This document shows, in pieces, positions 42,424-55,130 of a stretch of 64,000 bases of DNA. Position 1 is the first letter of the stretch. Each line of letters begins with the position of its first letter. The stretch is from Nicotiana tabacum (taxonomy: Eukaryota > Streptophyta > Magnoliopsida > Solanales > Solanaceae): the NCBI RefSeq assembly GCF_000715075.1, contig NC_134100.1, forward strand, positions 26,094,609 to 26,158,608, given 5' to 3'. The notes under the pieces were generated by a model, which was given only the letters and a program-made list of their open reading frames with translations, searched no databases and had not been told where the DNA came from. A program made the position numbers and the translations under genes.

Positions 42424-45400
42424 AACTTGGTATTAGAGTAGTTCTATCCTAGGGAGTCTACAAGCCGTATCTAGTAGAGCTTTGTTTATAGATGTGTTGT
42501 GCACCACATTATATAAACGGGAAGCTACAAGGCATTTAGGAGTCTATTACCCTTCTTTAAAATCCAAATCGTGCTATAGAGCTGAGTTATAAGAGTTTGA
42601 GCCAAGATTTATGTTTGCTAATGATATAGAGATGCTTTCAATTAGAAAACAATTACAGCTAGCTAGAGGGATAATAAAGCAACAAGTAAGGGCACTAAGA
42701 AAAGAGAGTTCTTAACGACGTGTCCCTGTTTGAGGCCATATAAGATGGGAATAGGAAATACACCCCGTGAATAGCAAGCCATGGGAGTATCATAAGGTAA
42801 AAGTTTAAGTTTCAACATGTAATTGAAGCTAGGTGAAGGAGGGTACGAGGTACCCAATTAGTGGAGATTATCAATATTTACAATTCAGGAAGAGAAATAC
42901 AAGTACTCTGAGTTTACTTTCAAACGTAATAGAGGTATGTACAATCGGCCACACCGATCTCAGTTATGCCCTATGGGAGCTAACATATATAGTTTAAGAG
43001 GAGGATGGAATATCAGGATCCATCTTGGGTTAGAGTAACCCAAAATTGTGGATTGAGCTAGGGAGCTAAAAGTAAAACAATGTTTTGTTGAGGTTTTCAG
43101 AATAATGTGATAGACAAAAATATTAGTAGGAGAAAAAGAACAGAGTAAATGAAGCATTATGAGTAAGGTATGCTAAATGAGTCATAACGGTAAATCAGAA
43201 TATGACAAGATGACAAAGTCTATAGTCAAATGAAGGAAAAGACAAGTGGTGACAAGCCTTGAGAAAATAAAAGAGTATATGCCACAAAGTTGTATCCTTA
43301 TTTTGAGAAATGAGTTGGTGACTCCAACATGATTACTAGAAGGCTAAGTTAGACCCTTTGAGTAATAGGAATTATTATGGGCTAGTAAATAAGATAAAAC
43401 TGAACATGAGTTAGGGACCAGAGGATTTGATAATAGTCGACATCGTGATAATTTCAGAGATTGCATTTCGGAAATAATAGAATGGACAACAAAAGAATAA
43501 CATTTAAAGGTCATTCAGGAAGATGCTTCCCTAAAGTGAGTGCTGTGAGCAAAGTTAAGCTTAAGGGACTAAGTGTGTCAGTTACACTAGGTGTGACCCT
43601 TGTGTGTAAGGAATTCAATTATCCTTGGTATAGAAGAATTACTGCAAGGCGAGTAGGAGTCAATGAAGATGTGAAAAGACGCCGAAGAAGAAGAGGTAAA
43701 ATAATTGTTGGTGAGTCTTCATAGCATTAAATGTTATTACTCCCCTAAGGGGGGTAAGATGGGGTGATATGGTATTACGTCGGATTTAAGTGGTTCAGGT
43801 AGCTACGGAAGAGTAAAGGAGTAATGCGGTAAAAAGGAGTGGGATTGAATTTATTCAGATCATACATATATACTACGACTCTAGAACATTATGCAAGCAC
43901 GATACCGGGGAGAGGCAGTAAGGGTTCCCGACCAGGATGTTATTGATAAATAAGTGTGAATGGGCACTTGATATATAAGAAACCAATACGAGAGGTAAGT
44001 TAAGGCAAAGGACATAACCCAAGAGAGGTTACACAAAATATAAATATGAGCATGGACTGACAAGTAGTTAGTAGTTGATCCAGAAAGAGCTTGGCTATGG
44101 CTAGACAAGAGGTCTCAGATAAATCAGTAGTTCATGCAAGATAAATGTAGTGAAACCCAACATAGAAAATTCAGTCTCTCAGACACGACATCGTAATCCA
44201 CGAGAAATTTTTAGATAAGAGTTAGGGTAGTAGAAGGTACATCATAAGTGTTGGGTAAAAAAAAGTGCCACTAGGGAGACTATCAAAATTTGGGTTCAGA
44301 AGTAACCCAACGAGCACACGGGTACTGAGGTAAGTGACTAAGGATAATTATAGGCGAGTAAAAACATCAAAAATTCTGTTGGGTATACTATGTAATAAGC
44401 TCGTAGCTTTACAAGAGTCAGAGAGTCTTCCCTAAGTGATACAAAGAAAGACTATCTCAGGAAATAAGGAAGAAGGCATCAACATAAGCATAGTTACCTA
44501 AAGAAGAAATGATCTTGCAACAACAATCTCACTACGACTTTGTATGCTCTCCATAACAAAGTAGGAACGGGAAGTGAAATCCAAAGTAATATCCGAGATC
44601 ATATGAGTTGAACAAAGTTTTAATATATGTGGGAACTAAGATAAGCCATGTATTCATGCAACATGTGGCAGAACGGCCAAGAAAGGTAATTGCTTACTTT
44701 TAATGAAAGTTGAGAAGGCACAAGAGGAATTATTCGATCTATGACCCAGAGTTAGTTACGTTATGAATACACTTAAAATTTCGGAGTGTTATCCATGCAA
44801 CATATACATTGACAATGATACAACTATAAGATACTCCAGTATAAGTTAAAAGAAAGAATTGAGTCCACGTCATAGACAAAAGCTTGAATTGCTAGAAGGT
44901 TGAATCAAGGATATTCCATAGCGTCCATGAGGGTCTAAAATAATAACTATTACCTTGAGTCGTAGATCAAAAGATAAAGTAAGCCTACTTAAAGGCTGAG
45001 ATAGAAGAGGAAACTAAAGAGTTACATCAGCTAAATGAATTAGGAGTCTGATTATTAGACTCCGATGAGAATAGAAATCGTGATTTAGAACATTGTAGAA
45101 TCACTCTAAATATCAGAGGTACAAAAGAGATAGTATAGTAGCCATATTCTATAATGGATTTATGATAAAGCCAGGTAGGAGTGTACCAACCACATAAAGA
45201 GTAAATATGAAGCTCCCACCAGATCGTGTATGCACTAGAGGTGCAAGTATTATAGTAGAGCTTCAAGTTGTGGATATGAATTCCACCTATGTGGAAGGGA
45301 GGTTATGAAAGAGACAGAATATATGATGCAAGATTTAAAGATAAGTAAGGTACATGTGAATAAGGTACGAGATACCCAAGTACAGAAGGTTACGAATAAT

Positions 45401-46802
45401 CTAGATATACGATAGAAGGCTAGAAGCATCGAAATTTTGTATCAAGAAATGATAGTGGTGTCGTCAGTGACATATTTTTCAGCCTGTGATTTCCATATAT
45501 AGAAAGGACTAGTTAAGAGAGTAAAGAAGAGTTAGAGACAATATAATGTCTCGCTTGAGGTTCCAGAATAACATAAGTAAATCTATGGTGCCACCAAGTT
45601 AAAGGTAGGTTGCGAGTAGTATAAATAGATATGTGTAGGTCGCAAGCTAAAGTATGGTAAAGCACCAAGGTTTTAGGTAGACAGGAGTAAGGACAAGAAA
45701 AGGTGAGTGAGAAGGTGACGAGAATAAGTAAGTCCTCGAGATTAAACCCATCACAACAAGAGAACTGATGGTTTCCATAAGTTATAAAAAGCTCAGTATA
45801 GCCTGAGTGAACTTGAAAGACTTTAAGACTAGGAGAATTTAAAAGAGATGGAATGCTTCCCTAATGGTAGAATAAGGGTATAATTGTGATAGATAACATG
45901 ATGACATTTAGGCCTTCGATTGGGTAATGATTTTGAGAAAAGGTAATTCATGAATTGCACGGGATTAAAATAACCCCATAAGATGAATCACGTTGGGATG
46001 CTATAAAATACGATTTTGAAATATAGTATTGACCTTAAGTGGATCAGGGAAATAACTCTAGATGTTCCCCGATGAGACGTGAGCCCTAGTGACAATATAT
46101 TACATAAGAGTTTCGAGTTATCAGTGGTAGATTGTAGATCAACATTAAGGTGAATCAACAATAGTGAGATAGAAGTTCCAAAGTATGAGATGGGATTTCT
46201 TTGTCATTCTTAAGATGAACAGTAATGAGAAAGCATTAAAGGACTTAGATTTATACATATAGGATTAGCAGCAAGAGAGTAACTTGGAGTTTGGTAGTAG
46301 ACCTCGGTAATAATAAATCAAAACATGTGTTATGGTATAGTATGGCCTACCTAGATGTAGTAAAGCCATAAGGAAAGATATACAAGGCTATGAAACAAGA
46401 TATAGCAATAGTCGTAAGTTCGATAAAGTACCAAACGAAGGACTTCAATACACCTATAGATGCCTATAGGGACAACTTACCATAGTTCTATATATATTCA
46501 CAAAGTGAGGCCTAGAGATTGGCTAAAAGCTGAAGAAAGTAGGAGAAAAGATTCGTATAGGCGCACATACAGGCTACGTGATAGAAGGTCGCAACAACTA
46601 TGAGGTTTGAAGAATTTTGATAACAAGTCGCGGTGTGAGAAAGATACCTAAAGGGGGGAATTCCCTAGCCTTCGAATTTATACACAAAACAGTTGCCTAG
46701 ATGGCAAGGACAATATTAAAATATTTGTAAGAACTATGGGTTATGAGACTAATAGGCGCATCAATCAACATTCGAGGACGAATGTTCCAAAGGAGGGAAT
46801 GA
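42424..46802 (+). other. Interior of element D, no intact gene
   Basis: This 4.4 kb stretch follows the PBS-like site and ends in the purine tract. Its plus strand is strikingly purine-rich. The longest plus-strand frame (43461-43724, 87 residues) contains a basic run (VKRRRRRRGK) and resembles nothing that I recognise. Around 45030-45240 the words GAATTAGGAGTCTG and TTATTAGACTCCGATGA match the RNase H-integrase linker of element E. The rest is unreadable. It may be a fully decayed polyprotein or a non-autonomous LARD-like interior. Confidence 0.6.
46769..46802 (+). promoter_or_regulatory. Pre-PPT palindrome and polypurine tract of element D
   Basis: CATTCG and CGAATG flank AGGA (46769-46784), a perfect palindrome with 4-nt centre. 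AAAGGAGGGAATGA follows and meets the LTR at 46803. Confidence 0.75.
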
Positions 46803-48648
46803 TGTTACACCCCATGTTTTTGTATGTTGGAGTATTTGTAAGTTAATTGATGTAAGCTCAGAAATGAGATCAACTTTGAAAGTACGTAAATCATTTTACA
46901 ATGGAGGTTAAAAGTATTTAAGACCATGAATACCAAGTACCAAGAGGGTTTGAAGGCTTCGAAGCTAAATGAATTGAAGAAAATAAGTTTCGTCAAAAGT
47001 CGACAAGTTGGGAATGTTATAACATGTACTTTTGGGGTGAGACTACGATGCTTAACCTTATAAGGAGATTATATTATGAGTTATTTTAGTCGTATGATAG
47101 TCGTGTTTCATGTTTTGAAGTCAAGCGAGTTGTGAAACAAAAGTTGGAAAAGGTCATCACAAGTTACATTCATAAATAAAGTGAAAATTAGGTCAAATAA
47201 AGTTGAGCATTTCTCCCAATGTACATGGAATTACGGGATGATCTACCTACAAAATTGAGGAACTACGAGTATAGTTTCCAATGGATTAAACCATTTATTG
47301 ATAAAACATTTGAGTATAGAGATATTCACATTTTCGCGAGGCTGCACAGAATGGTAGGTGACAACTAGGTGCATCACCTACTTGCCAAAAGGAGAGGCCA
47401 CAATTAAAAGCCCTAAAGTTGGCCAAGAGGGGTGTTTTAAGGACATATTAACTCATTTCATTCACTTATATCTCAGACCAAATATCAAATTGAACCCCTG
47501 CACCTTCTTCCCAAAAATCCCACACAAACCCTAGGTTATTTCGGATGTTACGATATGATTCTAGTGTCGAAAACCCAGACAGCTTGCTAGTTTCTCTTTC
47601 TCCTTCATGTAGCTGTGTTGGGGGACTGATTTTTTATGGATAAGGACTAGTTTTCATGGTTATACTAGGTCCAAGGTAAGTTTATGCTTCTCCTTTCATT
47701 ATCTATGCTTGTACGAGTTATAACTCGATCATAAAGACTAGACCTAGCGAGTTTCGAAAGAGTAGTATGTTTTTTGTTGTTGCATCAATGTTGGCTGGTT
47801 GTAGACTTATTTTTAAGTTGAATTACTGGCTGGTTTATTGGATAAGAGTCTTAATTATGTACTATTTGTTGTGGTGATCAATTTGAAAGAAAAGACAAGG
47901 CGAAACGTGTTTTAGAAACTGAAAAATAATTTTTGAATTGCTGCACTTGTGGGACTATTTTGTGGGCTGTTTCATGTTGCTACTAGGTTGTCTCTTTTGC
48001 TACTATTTATATGAAGTTTGGGAGGAGAATGATTGTAGATAAACACCACATAATGGCTGAGTGGTTTGCTGGTTGTTCGTCGTAACATTTCGGATTGTTT
48101 GACACTATTATGGTTGTCGTTTTGTGTATGAAGTGATAGGGGTATGTTGGGCTGTTTTGTGGTATTTTGTGATGGATATAAGGTTGGAAAATGATGTATA
48201 TATATTGTTATTATTGTTCTCTTGTTGTTGGTGGTGTTATGTCGAATTGGGAGGAAGTAGAGATTATAGGGGAGATGTTGCCCGTTTTATTATAAAATAA
48301 GTTTGTCGTTCGTTGTGCGATAGTTGTACCTTCCATAACTTGATGAAAGTATTGTTATTATTGTTGTAGATTAAAGTGCAATGAGACGAGTTTAACGTGG
48401 TTATTGGACATATTGTGATAAGGTATGTTAAGGCTAAACCTTTATTTCATTTTGCATGATCCAGTAACTACATGTGTTTGACAACAAGACATAAAAAGAA
48501 GTTCATACTCCCGAATTTATATACACTATCCTGGTCTCATAAGTTACAATATTCTCCCTTATCGGGACTTCATATTCATTTTAGTTTTCTTATGTCAGTC
48601 AAGAGAGCAGAGAGTCTATATATATATATACAGTATTACAGTATTTAC
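46803..48648 (+). repeat. 3' LTR of element D, truncated
   Basis: It starts TGTTACACCCCATGTTTT. It aligns with the 5' LTR up to the words CAGTATTACAGTATTT (the match ends about 48648), equal to about 41482 in the 5' copy. The last 0.9 kb of the LTR is missing. A gag leader of another element follows at once. Confidence 0.82.
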
Positions 48649-48739
48649 TGTTAGGAAAATTTCCACTTCATTTGATTTCCTTGTCGTGCGAGATTTTTGA
48701 TATCACAATTCTAAACTTCTGTCTTTTATTCTTTCACAG

Positions 48740-50074
48740 ATGGTGAGGACACGTGCTTCCAAAGATGATCAGGCACTCGTGCCCTCTACTAGAGCCGTCA
48801 GAGGTCGGGGCCAGGGTAGAGGTCGAGGACGTGTATGTGGTGCAGCCAGAGCACCTGCGCGAGCTGCCACCGAGGTGCCACCAATAGTTCCAGCCAGAGT
48901 CCAGGCACCTAATACGCCTACTGCTACTACTACTCCAGCTCTCCAAGAGACTCTTGCATAGTTCATGAGCATGTACACCACTCTGGCTCAAGAAGGGTTG
49001 CTTCCCCTTACTGCAGCCACATCTCAGGCTAGGGAATGAGCACAGACTCCCGCCGCCCGCACTCCTGAGCAGCGAGTGCATGTTGATCAGGTCCTAGAGA
49101 TTATTCCTGTACAGCCTGTAGCCCCAGATCAACCCGAGGATAGGGCAGCAGTTTCTGAGGATGAGCAGCGGAGGCTTGAGAGGTTCAAGAAGTGTAAGCC
49201 TCATGTATTCAGTGGTCTAGCATCAGATGATGCTCTGGGATTTCTAGATGAGTGCTACCGTATTCTCCGTCCCATGGGTATATCAGGATTGAGTGGAGTT
49301 TCTTTCACTACTTTCTACCTTTGAGGAGCTGCCTATGAATGGTGGCGTACTTATGAGTTAGATAGTCTAGATGAGGCAGCTTCCCTGACTTGGACTCAGT
49401 TTTTAGATATGTTCCTGAGAGAGTATGTTCCTCAGAGCCTCAGGGACGCATGGCGCGCAGAGTTTGAGCATTTGTGCTAGGGTACTATGACTGTCTCGGA
49501 GTATGTTGTCTGTTACACTAGCTTGGCTAGACATGCCCCGGCTTTGGTTTCTACTGTTCGCGAGAGGGTTCGCCAGTTTATTGAGGGGCTTATTCCCAGC
49601 ATCAGGTCTAGCATGGCTCGTGAGTTAGAGATGGATATTTCTTATCAGCAGGTGGTGAGCATTGCTAGGAGGCTAAAGGGTATATATGCTCAGGACAGAG
49701 AGGAGAGGGAGGACAAGAGGTCTCGAGTATCGGGCCATAATTATGGTACCCGTGCCCCAACTGTAGGTCGTCATGGTAGGGGTTATGTGAGTCGCACCAT
49801 TCATTCAGCTCTTCTAGCAACCAGTGGTATTCCAGCTCCTCCTAGGCCTTACGAGCCTTATTATGCACCTCCAGTATCTAGTGCGCCTCCTGCGCGGGGT
49901 GCTTTCAAAAGTCAGTCCAACAGACCTAGCCCGAGCCAGTCACATTCGCCACTTCCTCCCAGAGCTTGTTTTGAGTGTGGTGACACACGCCATATGGTGA
50001 GGGATTTCCCTAGACTTGGGAGGAGTGAACCTCCACAGACTTCTCAGGCACAGCGTGCCCCGCAGAGTTCTTAG
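48740..50074 (+). pseudogene. Element C gag, one frame with stops
   Basis: The ATG at 48740 starts a basic R/G-rich N-terminus followed by an A/P/T-rich linker. The capsid reads RRLERFKKCKPHVFSGL, AYEWWRTYELDS and DMFLREYVPQSLRDAWRAEF in the same frame, with stops at 48959, 49037, 49322 (TGA) and 49478. A zinc knuckle CFECGDTRHMVRDF near 49970 has lost its last Cys to Phe. No frameshift is needed from 48740 to 50074. The usual length of about 450 residues is kept. Confidence 0.85.
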
Positions 50075-50224
50075 GCTATGGTTACAACTCCAGTTGCTAC
50101 CCCACCTGCTCAGCCAGCTAGAGGTGGAGGTCGGGGAGGTAGAGGTTGCCCTAGGGGGAGGCTAGGCCAGATATTATTCCCTTCCTACCCATACCGAAGT
50201 TGTCACCTCCGATTCTGTCCTCAC

Positions 50225-50735
50225 AGGTATTGTCCTAGTTTGTCATAGAGATTCATCAATTTTATTCGATCCAAGATCCACTTACTCTTATGTGCCTTCT
50301 TATTTTACCCCGCATTTAGGTGTATCTCAGGATTTTTTTGAGTTCTCCTATTTATGTTTCTATTCCTTTAAGAGATTCTCTTGTTAGGGACCGCGTTTAT
50401 CAGTCGTGTGTGGTTGCTCTTAGTGGTTTTGAAACCAAAGCCGATTTATTATTGTTCAGCATGGTAGATTTTGATGTTATCTTGGGCATGGACTAGTTGT
50501 CGCCCCATTATGCTATTCTTGATTGTCACACCAAAATCGTGACGCTGGCTATTCCAGGTGTACCGCGAGTAGAGTGGATGGGTACCTTAGATCATACTTC
50601 CAGTAGAGTTATTTCATTATTTAAGGCTCAGCATATGGTTGAGAAGTGGTGTGACGCGTATCTAGCTTATGTGAGAGATATCAGTATTGATACCCCTACA
50701 GTTGATTCAGTCCTAGTAGTACGTGATTTTTTTAT
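50225..50735 (+). pseudogene. Element C protease, broken
   Basis: The active-site block reads LFDPRSTYSYVPSYF, so the family DPG has become DPR. Downstream VDFDVILGMD is followed by TAG (50494-50496) where Trp is expected. HYAILDCHTKIVTLAIPGVPR and an AQHMVEK linker follow. A frameshift before 50736 separates it from RT. This region is what element B has lost in part. Confidence 0.78.
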
Positions 50736-51418
50736 GTGTTTCCAGCTGATCTTTCGGGCATACCGCCCGATAGAGATATTGATTTTGGCATTGATCTGTT
50801 GTCGGGCACTCAGCCCATTTCTATTACTCCGTATCGTATGGCCCCTCCTGAGTTGAAGGATCATTTACAAGAATTGCTTGATAAGCGTTTTAGATGGCCC
50901 AGTATATCACCTTGGGGTGCTCCTATCTTGTTTGTGAAGAAAAAGGATGGTTCTATGCGTATGTGCATTGACTATCTCCAATTGAACAAAGTTACAGTGA
51001 ATAACCGTTATCTTTTACCTCGTATTGATGATTTGTTTGACCAGCTTTAGGGTGCACGGGTGTTTTCTAAGATTGACTTGCGTTCAGGTTACTATCAGTT
51101 GAAGATTCGGGAGCCAGATATCCTAACGACTGCTTTCAGGACTCAGTATGGTCATTACGAGTTCCTTGTTATGTCATTTAGGCTGAACAAATCCCTAGCA
51201 GCCTTTATGCATTTGATGCACAGTGTGTTTCGGCCGTATCTTAACTCGTTCGTCATTATCTTTATTGATGATATTCTAGTATACTCTCGGAGTCGGGAAG
51301 ATCATGAGCAACACCTCAGGATAGTGCTTCAAACTTTGAGGGAAAAGAAGTTATATGCAAAGTTCTCAAAATGTGAGTTTTGGTTGGATTCTGTGGCATT
51401 CTTAGGTCACGTGGTATC
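50736..51418 (+). pseudogene. Element C reverse transcriptase, N-terminal half
   Basis: The frame shows [52 protein letters not shown] and an intact FIDD catalytic box ([15 protein letters not shown]). One TAG interrupts it at 51048-51050 at a glutamine site. It stops at LGHVVS, where the LTR of element F begins, so the remaining open frame to 51557 is chimeric. Confidence 0.88.
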
Positions 51419-54400
51419 TGTCACACCTCCTTTTTCTCTACACCCGCAAGGGCATAAAGGAGTTTTTCCATTTAAAGGACAATCGGAACGGGATTTAATT
51501 ATTAATTATTCAGAGTCGCCACTTGAGAGATTAATGATGTCCCAAGTCACCGGTTGAATCCCGAACCGAGGAAATTTATGACTCTGTTAACAGTCCGCGT
51601 ACCAGAAATCCGAGTAAGGAATTCTGTTAACCCGGGATAAGGTATTAGGAATTCCCGGGTTCCATGGTTCTAGCACGGTCGCTTAACCGTTGTATTTGAT
51701 TTTATCTGATTTTAATACATGCTAACTTATGTGCCTTTTATTCGTAAACCGCTTTTATTGTTATTTATTTTAAAAGAATTGCGACGTTGTGAAAACGTGT
51801 TTCGATCCACGTCGCAATCAATGCGCCCGTGGTTGTCAACACGTTTCGACTTCGTCGAGATTTGGATTTGGGTCGCATCAATGCACACCCGAGTTTAAGA
51901 AGGTACTTTAATTAAAATCGCGCCTAAAGATTCTAACGTAATACTATTTTGGGGAGGACCGTGGAGTTTGCTAAATGGTCATCCCAAATTCTAATCATTT
52001 TTTTATATACCCACATTGAGGGCCCCGTAATTAGTGGTTTTATTGGGGAGAAGCTAGTAGTAATCCCGAAGTAACTATGATTTCCTACTTATTATGTGTC
52101 TCTAAAAGACTAATTAATTTAGAATTGAATTACACTGAAGTAAACTAAGAAACAAATTCAAAGAAAGATTGGGCCTGCCTCATGGCTTTGATGCGGTCCA
52201 AACGGCCCAACAAATATGAGTAAGATTCCAATTGCAACAATTGATATAACACCAACGAGTCATCAACGACAATGTATACCCTCATTTAGCTGATAGCCGT
52301 GAACTCCAAAATTATTAAACCGATTTATCCTACCAATTACCTATCAAGACCTGCTGCTTTTAATGAACTAAATCAATTATGAATGAGTTTTGTTTCATGA
52401 TTTTTAACTGGTTTCAATACCAATCTACCAACAATAACTCAGGTTTGCCTACCAATCGATTTCAGGACGTTTAATCAAAAGCAGACATTCTACTACACTA
52501 GCATGATCAATGACAAAAGTACTAGTAACTAGGCTAAATGTCACTAGACTTGCTCCTGAATTCACATGTCATTTATATAGATCCAATTACTACTGATGAC
52601 TATTGAATTCACACAAACCTTCAAATTAGACCAGGCCTATGCTCAATGCTATTTCAAATGCCCAATTCAACAGTTCAATGTTATGCAACATTCAACATGT
52701 AATCAACCTTACTGAACAATCTCAATTATACATATAACTGCTATTTATATAACATGAAACTACACTATTAATATCAGTTAAAATACACACTACTTTCAGT
52801 TGAATAACAGACCCTTTGAACATTTCATTTCAACTTCAACGAGCATACATCAGTGAGGTTCAAAGAAATGTACCTGGAAATTGGAATGTAAATAGAGAAA
52901 AGGAAAGGAGTCAGCTACTTTGAATAGCAACAGCAACAAACTCAACAATATACACCACAGAACATGCCAGGAACTGCTTTTGAAAACCAGAAATACAAGC
53001 AGACTCCACAGATCAATTCAACACACACATTGAAATACACTCCTAGCCCTTACAGCTGAATCTAATTACCTCTGAAATCCTGCTAGACCCAAACCCAACT
53101 GAAATCCAAAACTAGTAATGAAACTGTAAAATTGTTTTGGATTTCTTCATTTTTGATGTTTTATTTTCTGAGTCAACTTGGAATTAAAGTGCCAGCTGAA
53201 ATTGAAAGCAGGGAGGAAAGTTTTTTGTGGGAGTTTTCGAGCTTAGAGCTGAATGCCGAAGAAGAAGAGCCCCCTTTCCCAAGGCATTTCATGCCCTTAT
53301 ATAGGCAACCAAAGAGAATAGATCAGATTTTAGGCCTTCTTTTTTAGTCCCTCCCTTATTTCAATTTTAGTCCCTCTATTATTGACTTGATAAACAAGTA
53401 AACACCCCTATTGTGCTGAAATGTGCACTAAAATCCTATTCTAGAAGGCCCTAGGGTATTCTTCTACCCATACAATACCTATACTGCCCTTTCATATGCT
53501 TTGAAATTACTATTCCTATCATAACTACCCTTTTCCATACTCAGACTACGCCTGAAGGCTTCTCTAAGTTACTGATCCTACCCTTATCCTTAACAGCTAT
53601 AACCAATCCCCTAATTTAATCTAAAACTAACTGAAATTGATTAATTAGCACTCAGAAATCAACTAATTAAACTAACCAATCTCAATTGCTCAAATACACC
53701 CACTTAATCAAACTAAGACAAACCAGAAACTAGGATCAATCAAAGCAGGGCTTAAGCTAACATAATCAACGTTAAATGAAATTAAGCTAATTCTTAACCA
53801 ATAAACTCACAATCGACCATTCAAATATCAAACTCAGAACTAACAGTAATTGACAGAACTATACTAATACAAATAAATCATAAAATTAACAGAACAATTA
53901 ATGAAACAAAAACTGTAACTAAAACTTCAACCATGCGAGTGAAAAGAAACAGGAAAAACTCACAGAAGCACGAGGAACTCCGGCCAGTCACGAACGTCTG
54001 AATCCTTTCAGATTTTTGACGCGTAACATCCCTAACCATGTGTTCTTACAAGAGAACACATGGTTAAGGATACTACGGTTCGAAATCACAAAGATTTTGG
54101 TTTAGGGTTTTGGCCAGAAATTTTTAGATCTAAGATTCGAGCCGTTTCACAGAGATTTGAAGGAAAATAATCACGGATTAGTGTTGAGGGAAGACCGGGG
54201 ATTGTGTAGTATGACTTTGGGCTGGTTTGGATCAACCTGCGATCTGACCGGAAACTTCAGTCGAAGATTCGACGAGCTCCGGCCTTATTCGAGGGGAACC
54301 AGTGGGTGGAACGGAAAGAGGGAAGTGAGGAGGACGAGTGGTGTAATTTTGGGCTTGAATGGTGTAGGTGACGTTCACCGCCGGCGATGGGTTTGATGGC

Positions 54401-55130
54401 GGCGCGGGTTAGGGTTCGTTGAGGATAGGTAGGGTGAGGAAGATGAGTCAAATGGGGTAGGGGGATTTTTCGGACATTTATATACAGACAACCTAGTTAG
54501 ATCCGGACCGTTGGATTGATGAGATCCAATGGTCGTGGTTGAATGCTGGGGAAATGATGTCGTTTCAACACCTGAGAGGAGGACCGGGTTGGGGACTTGG
54601 GCTGGGCTGATTTGGAACGGATTTAAGGCGTTTGGGCCTGAAAAATCTAACAAATTGGCCCAAATTTGGGTCTTCTATTAAGACCAAATTTCTATTCTTA
54701 TTTTCATTTTATTTTTTTTCTTACTTTTACAATTTTTCTAATTTTTCTAATTTTTATGGAGATGTAAAACTAACATGAAATCCTAGTTATTTCAAAACAA
54801 AGACTAATTAATTCCTAAAATTGTTCAAAAGCTATTTCATGACAAATTCACAATAAAATTCATTAAAATGCAAAAGTGAGCTAATTTTGTGATTTTTCAT
54901 GCTTTGTTCTAAACCAATTATCCCTTAATTGATACTAAATATGAAAATTAAAACCTAAATGCAAAAGCATATTCCGTATTTTATAAGAATTAACATGCGC
55001 AAATAGAATGCAACAATCATCAGAAAATGACACCAAAATGCACAACAATTGTAAAAATAAATAAAAAAATAATTATTTTGTTTGGGATTTTGGGAATAAT
55101 CATATTTAGGGAAAAAATCACGTGCTCACA
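51419..55130 (-). repeat. 3' LTR of element F (3.7 kb)
   Basis: On the minus strand it starts TGTGAGCACGTG at 55130 directly after the purine tract CAAAGAGGGAAAGC (55131-55144) and ends GGAGGTGTGACA at 51419. It shares CCTAATACCTTATCCC and AAGTGGCGACTC near its end with the LTR of element A. Short frames inside (53132, 54157, 54375) match no family that I know. Confidence 0.88.
54476..54534 (-). promoter_or_regulatory. Probable LTR promoter of element F: dyad plus TATA box
   Basis: GACCGTTGGAT and ATCCAATGGTC (54506-54516 and 54524-54534) form a dyad with a 7-nt spacer and one mismatch. On the minus strand TATATAAAT (54484 to 54476) follows about 21 bases downstream. A CT-rich leader with AACCCTAACCC comes next. 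The layout equals that in the LTR of element A. Confidence 0.6.

Larger units (their letters stand above)
36823..48648 (+). mobile_element. Element D: gypsy-type LTR retrotransposon without intact genes
   Basis: The 5' LTR (36823-42423) and the 3' LTR (from 46803) both begin TGTTACACCCCATGTTTT and align through several blocks. The PBS-like TTGGTATTAGAG follows the 5' LTR. A palindrome and the purine tract AAAGGAGGGAATGA precede the 3' LTR. The 4.4 kb interior has only faint gypsy traces. A solo LTR sits in the 5' LTR, and the 3' LTR is truncated by a junction with element C. Confidence 0.82.
48649..51418 (+). mobile_element. Element C: chromovirus-type gypsy, both ends cut
   Basis: It begins inside the gag leader (compare TTAGGAAA and TCACAGATGG in element B) and contains gag, protease and the first half of RT. 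It is cut at 51418 by the insertion of element F. The remainder should lie right of the window. It is a different subfamily from B, since the gag head reads VRTRASKDDQALVPSTRA. Lesions include TAG at glutamine sites and a CGA-type TGA. Confidence 0.85.

Noticed and set aside
43461..43724. 87-residue frame with a basic run as a DNA-binding protein
   Set aside because: The purine-rich strand makes R/K runs likely; no partner motif or homologue is recognised.
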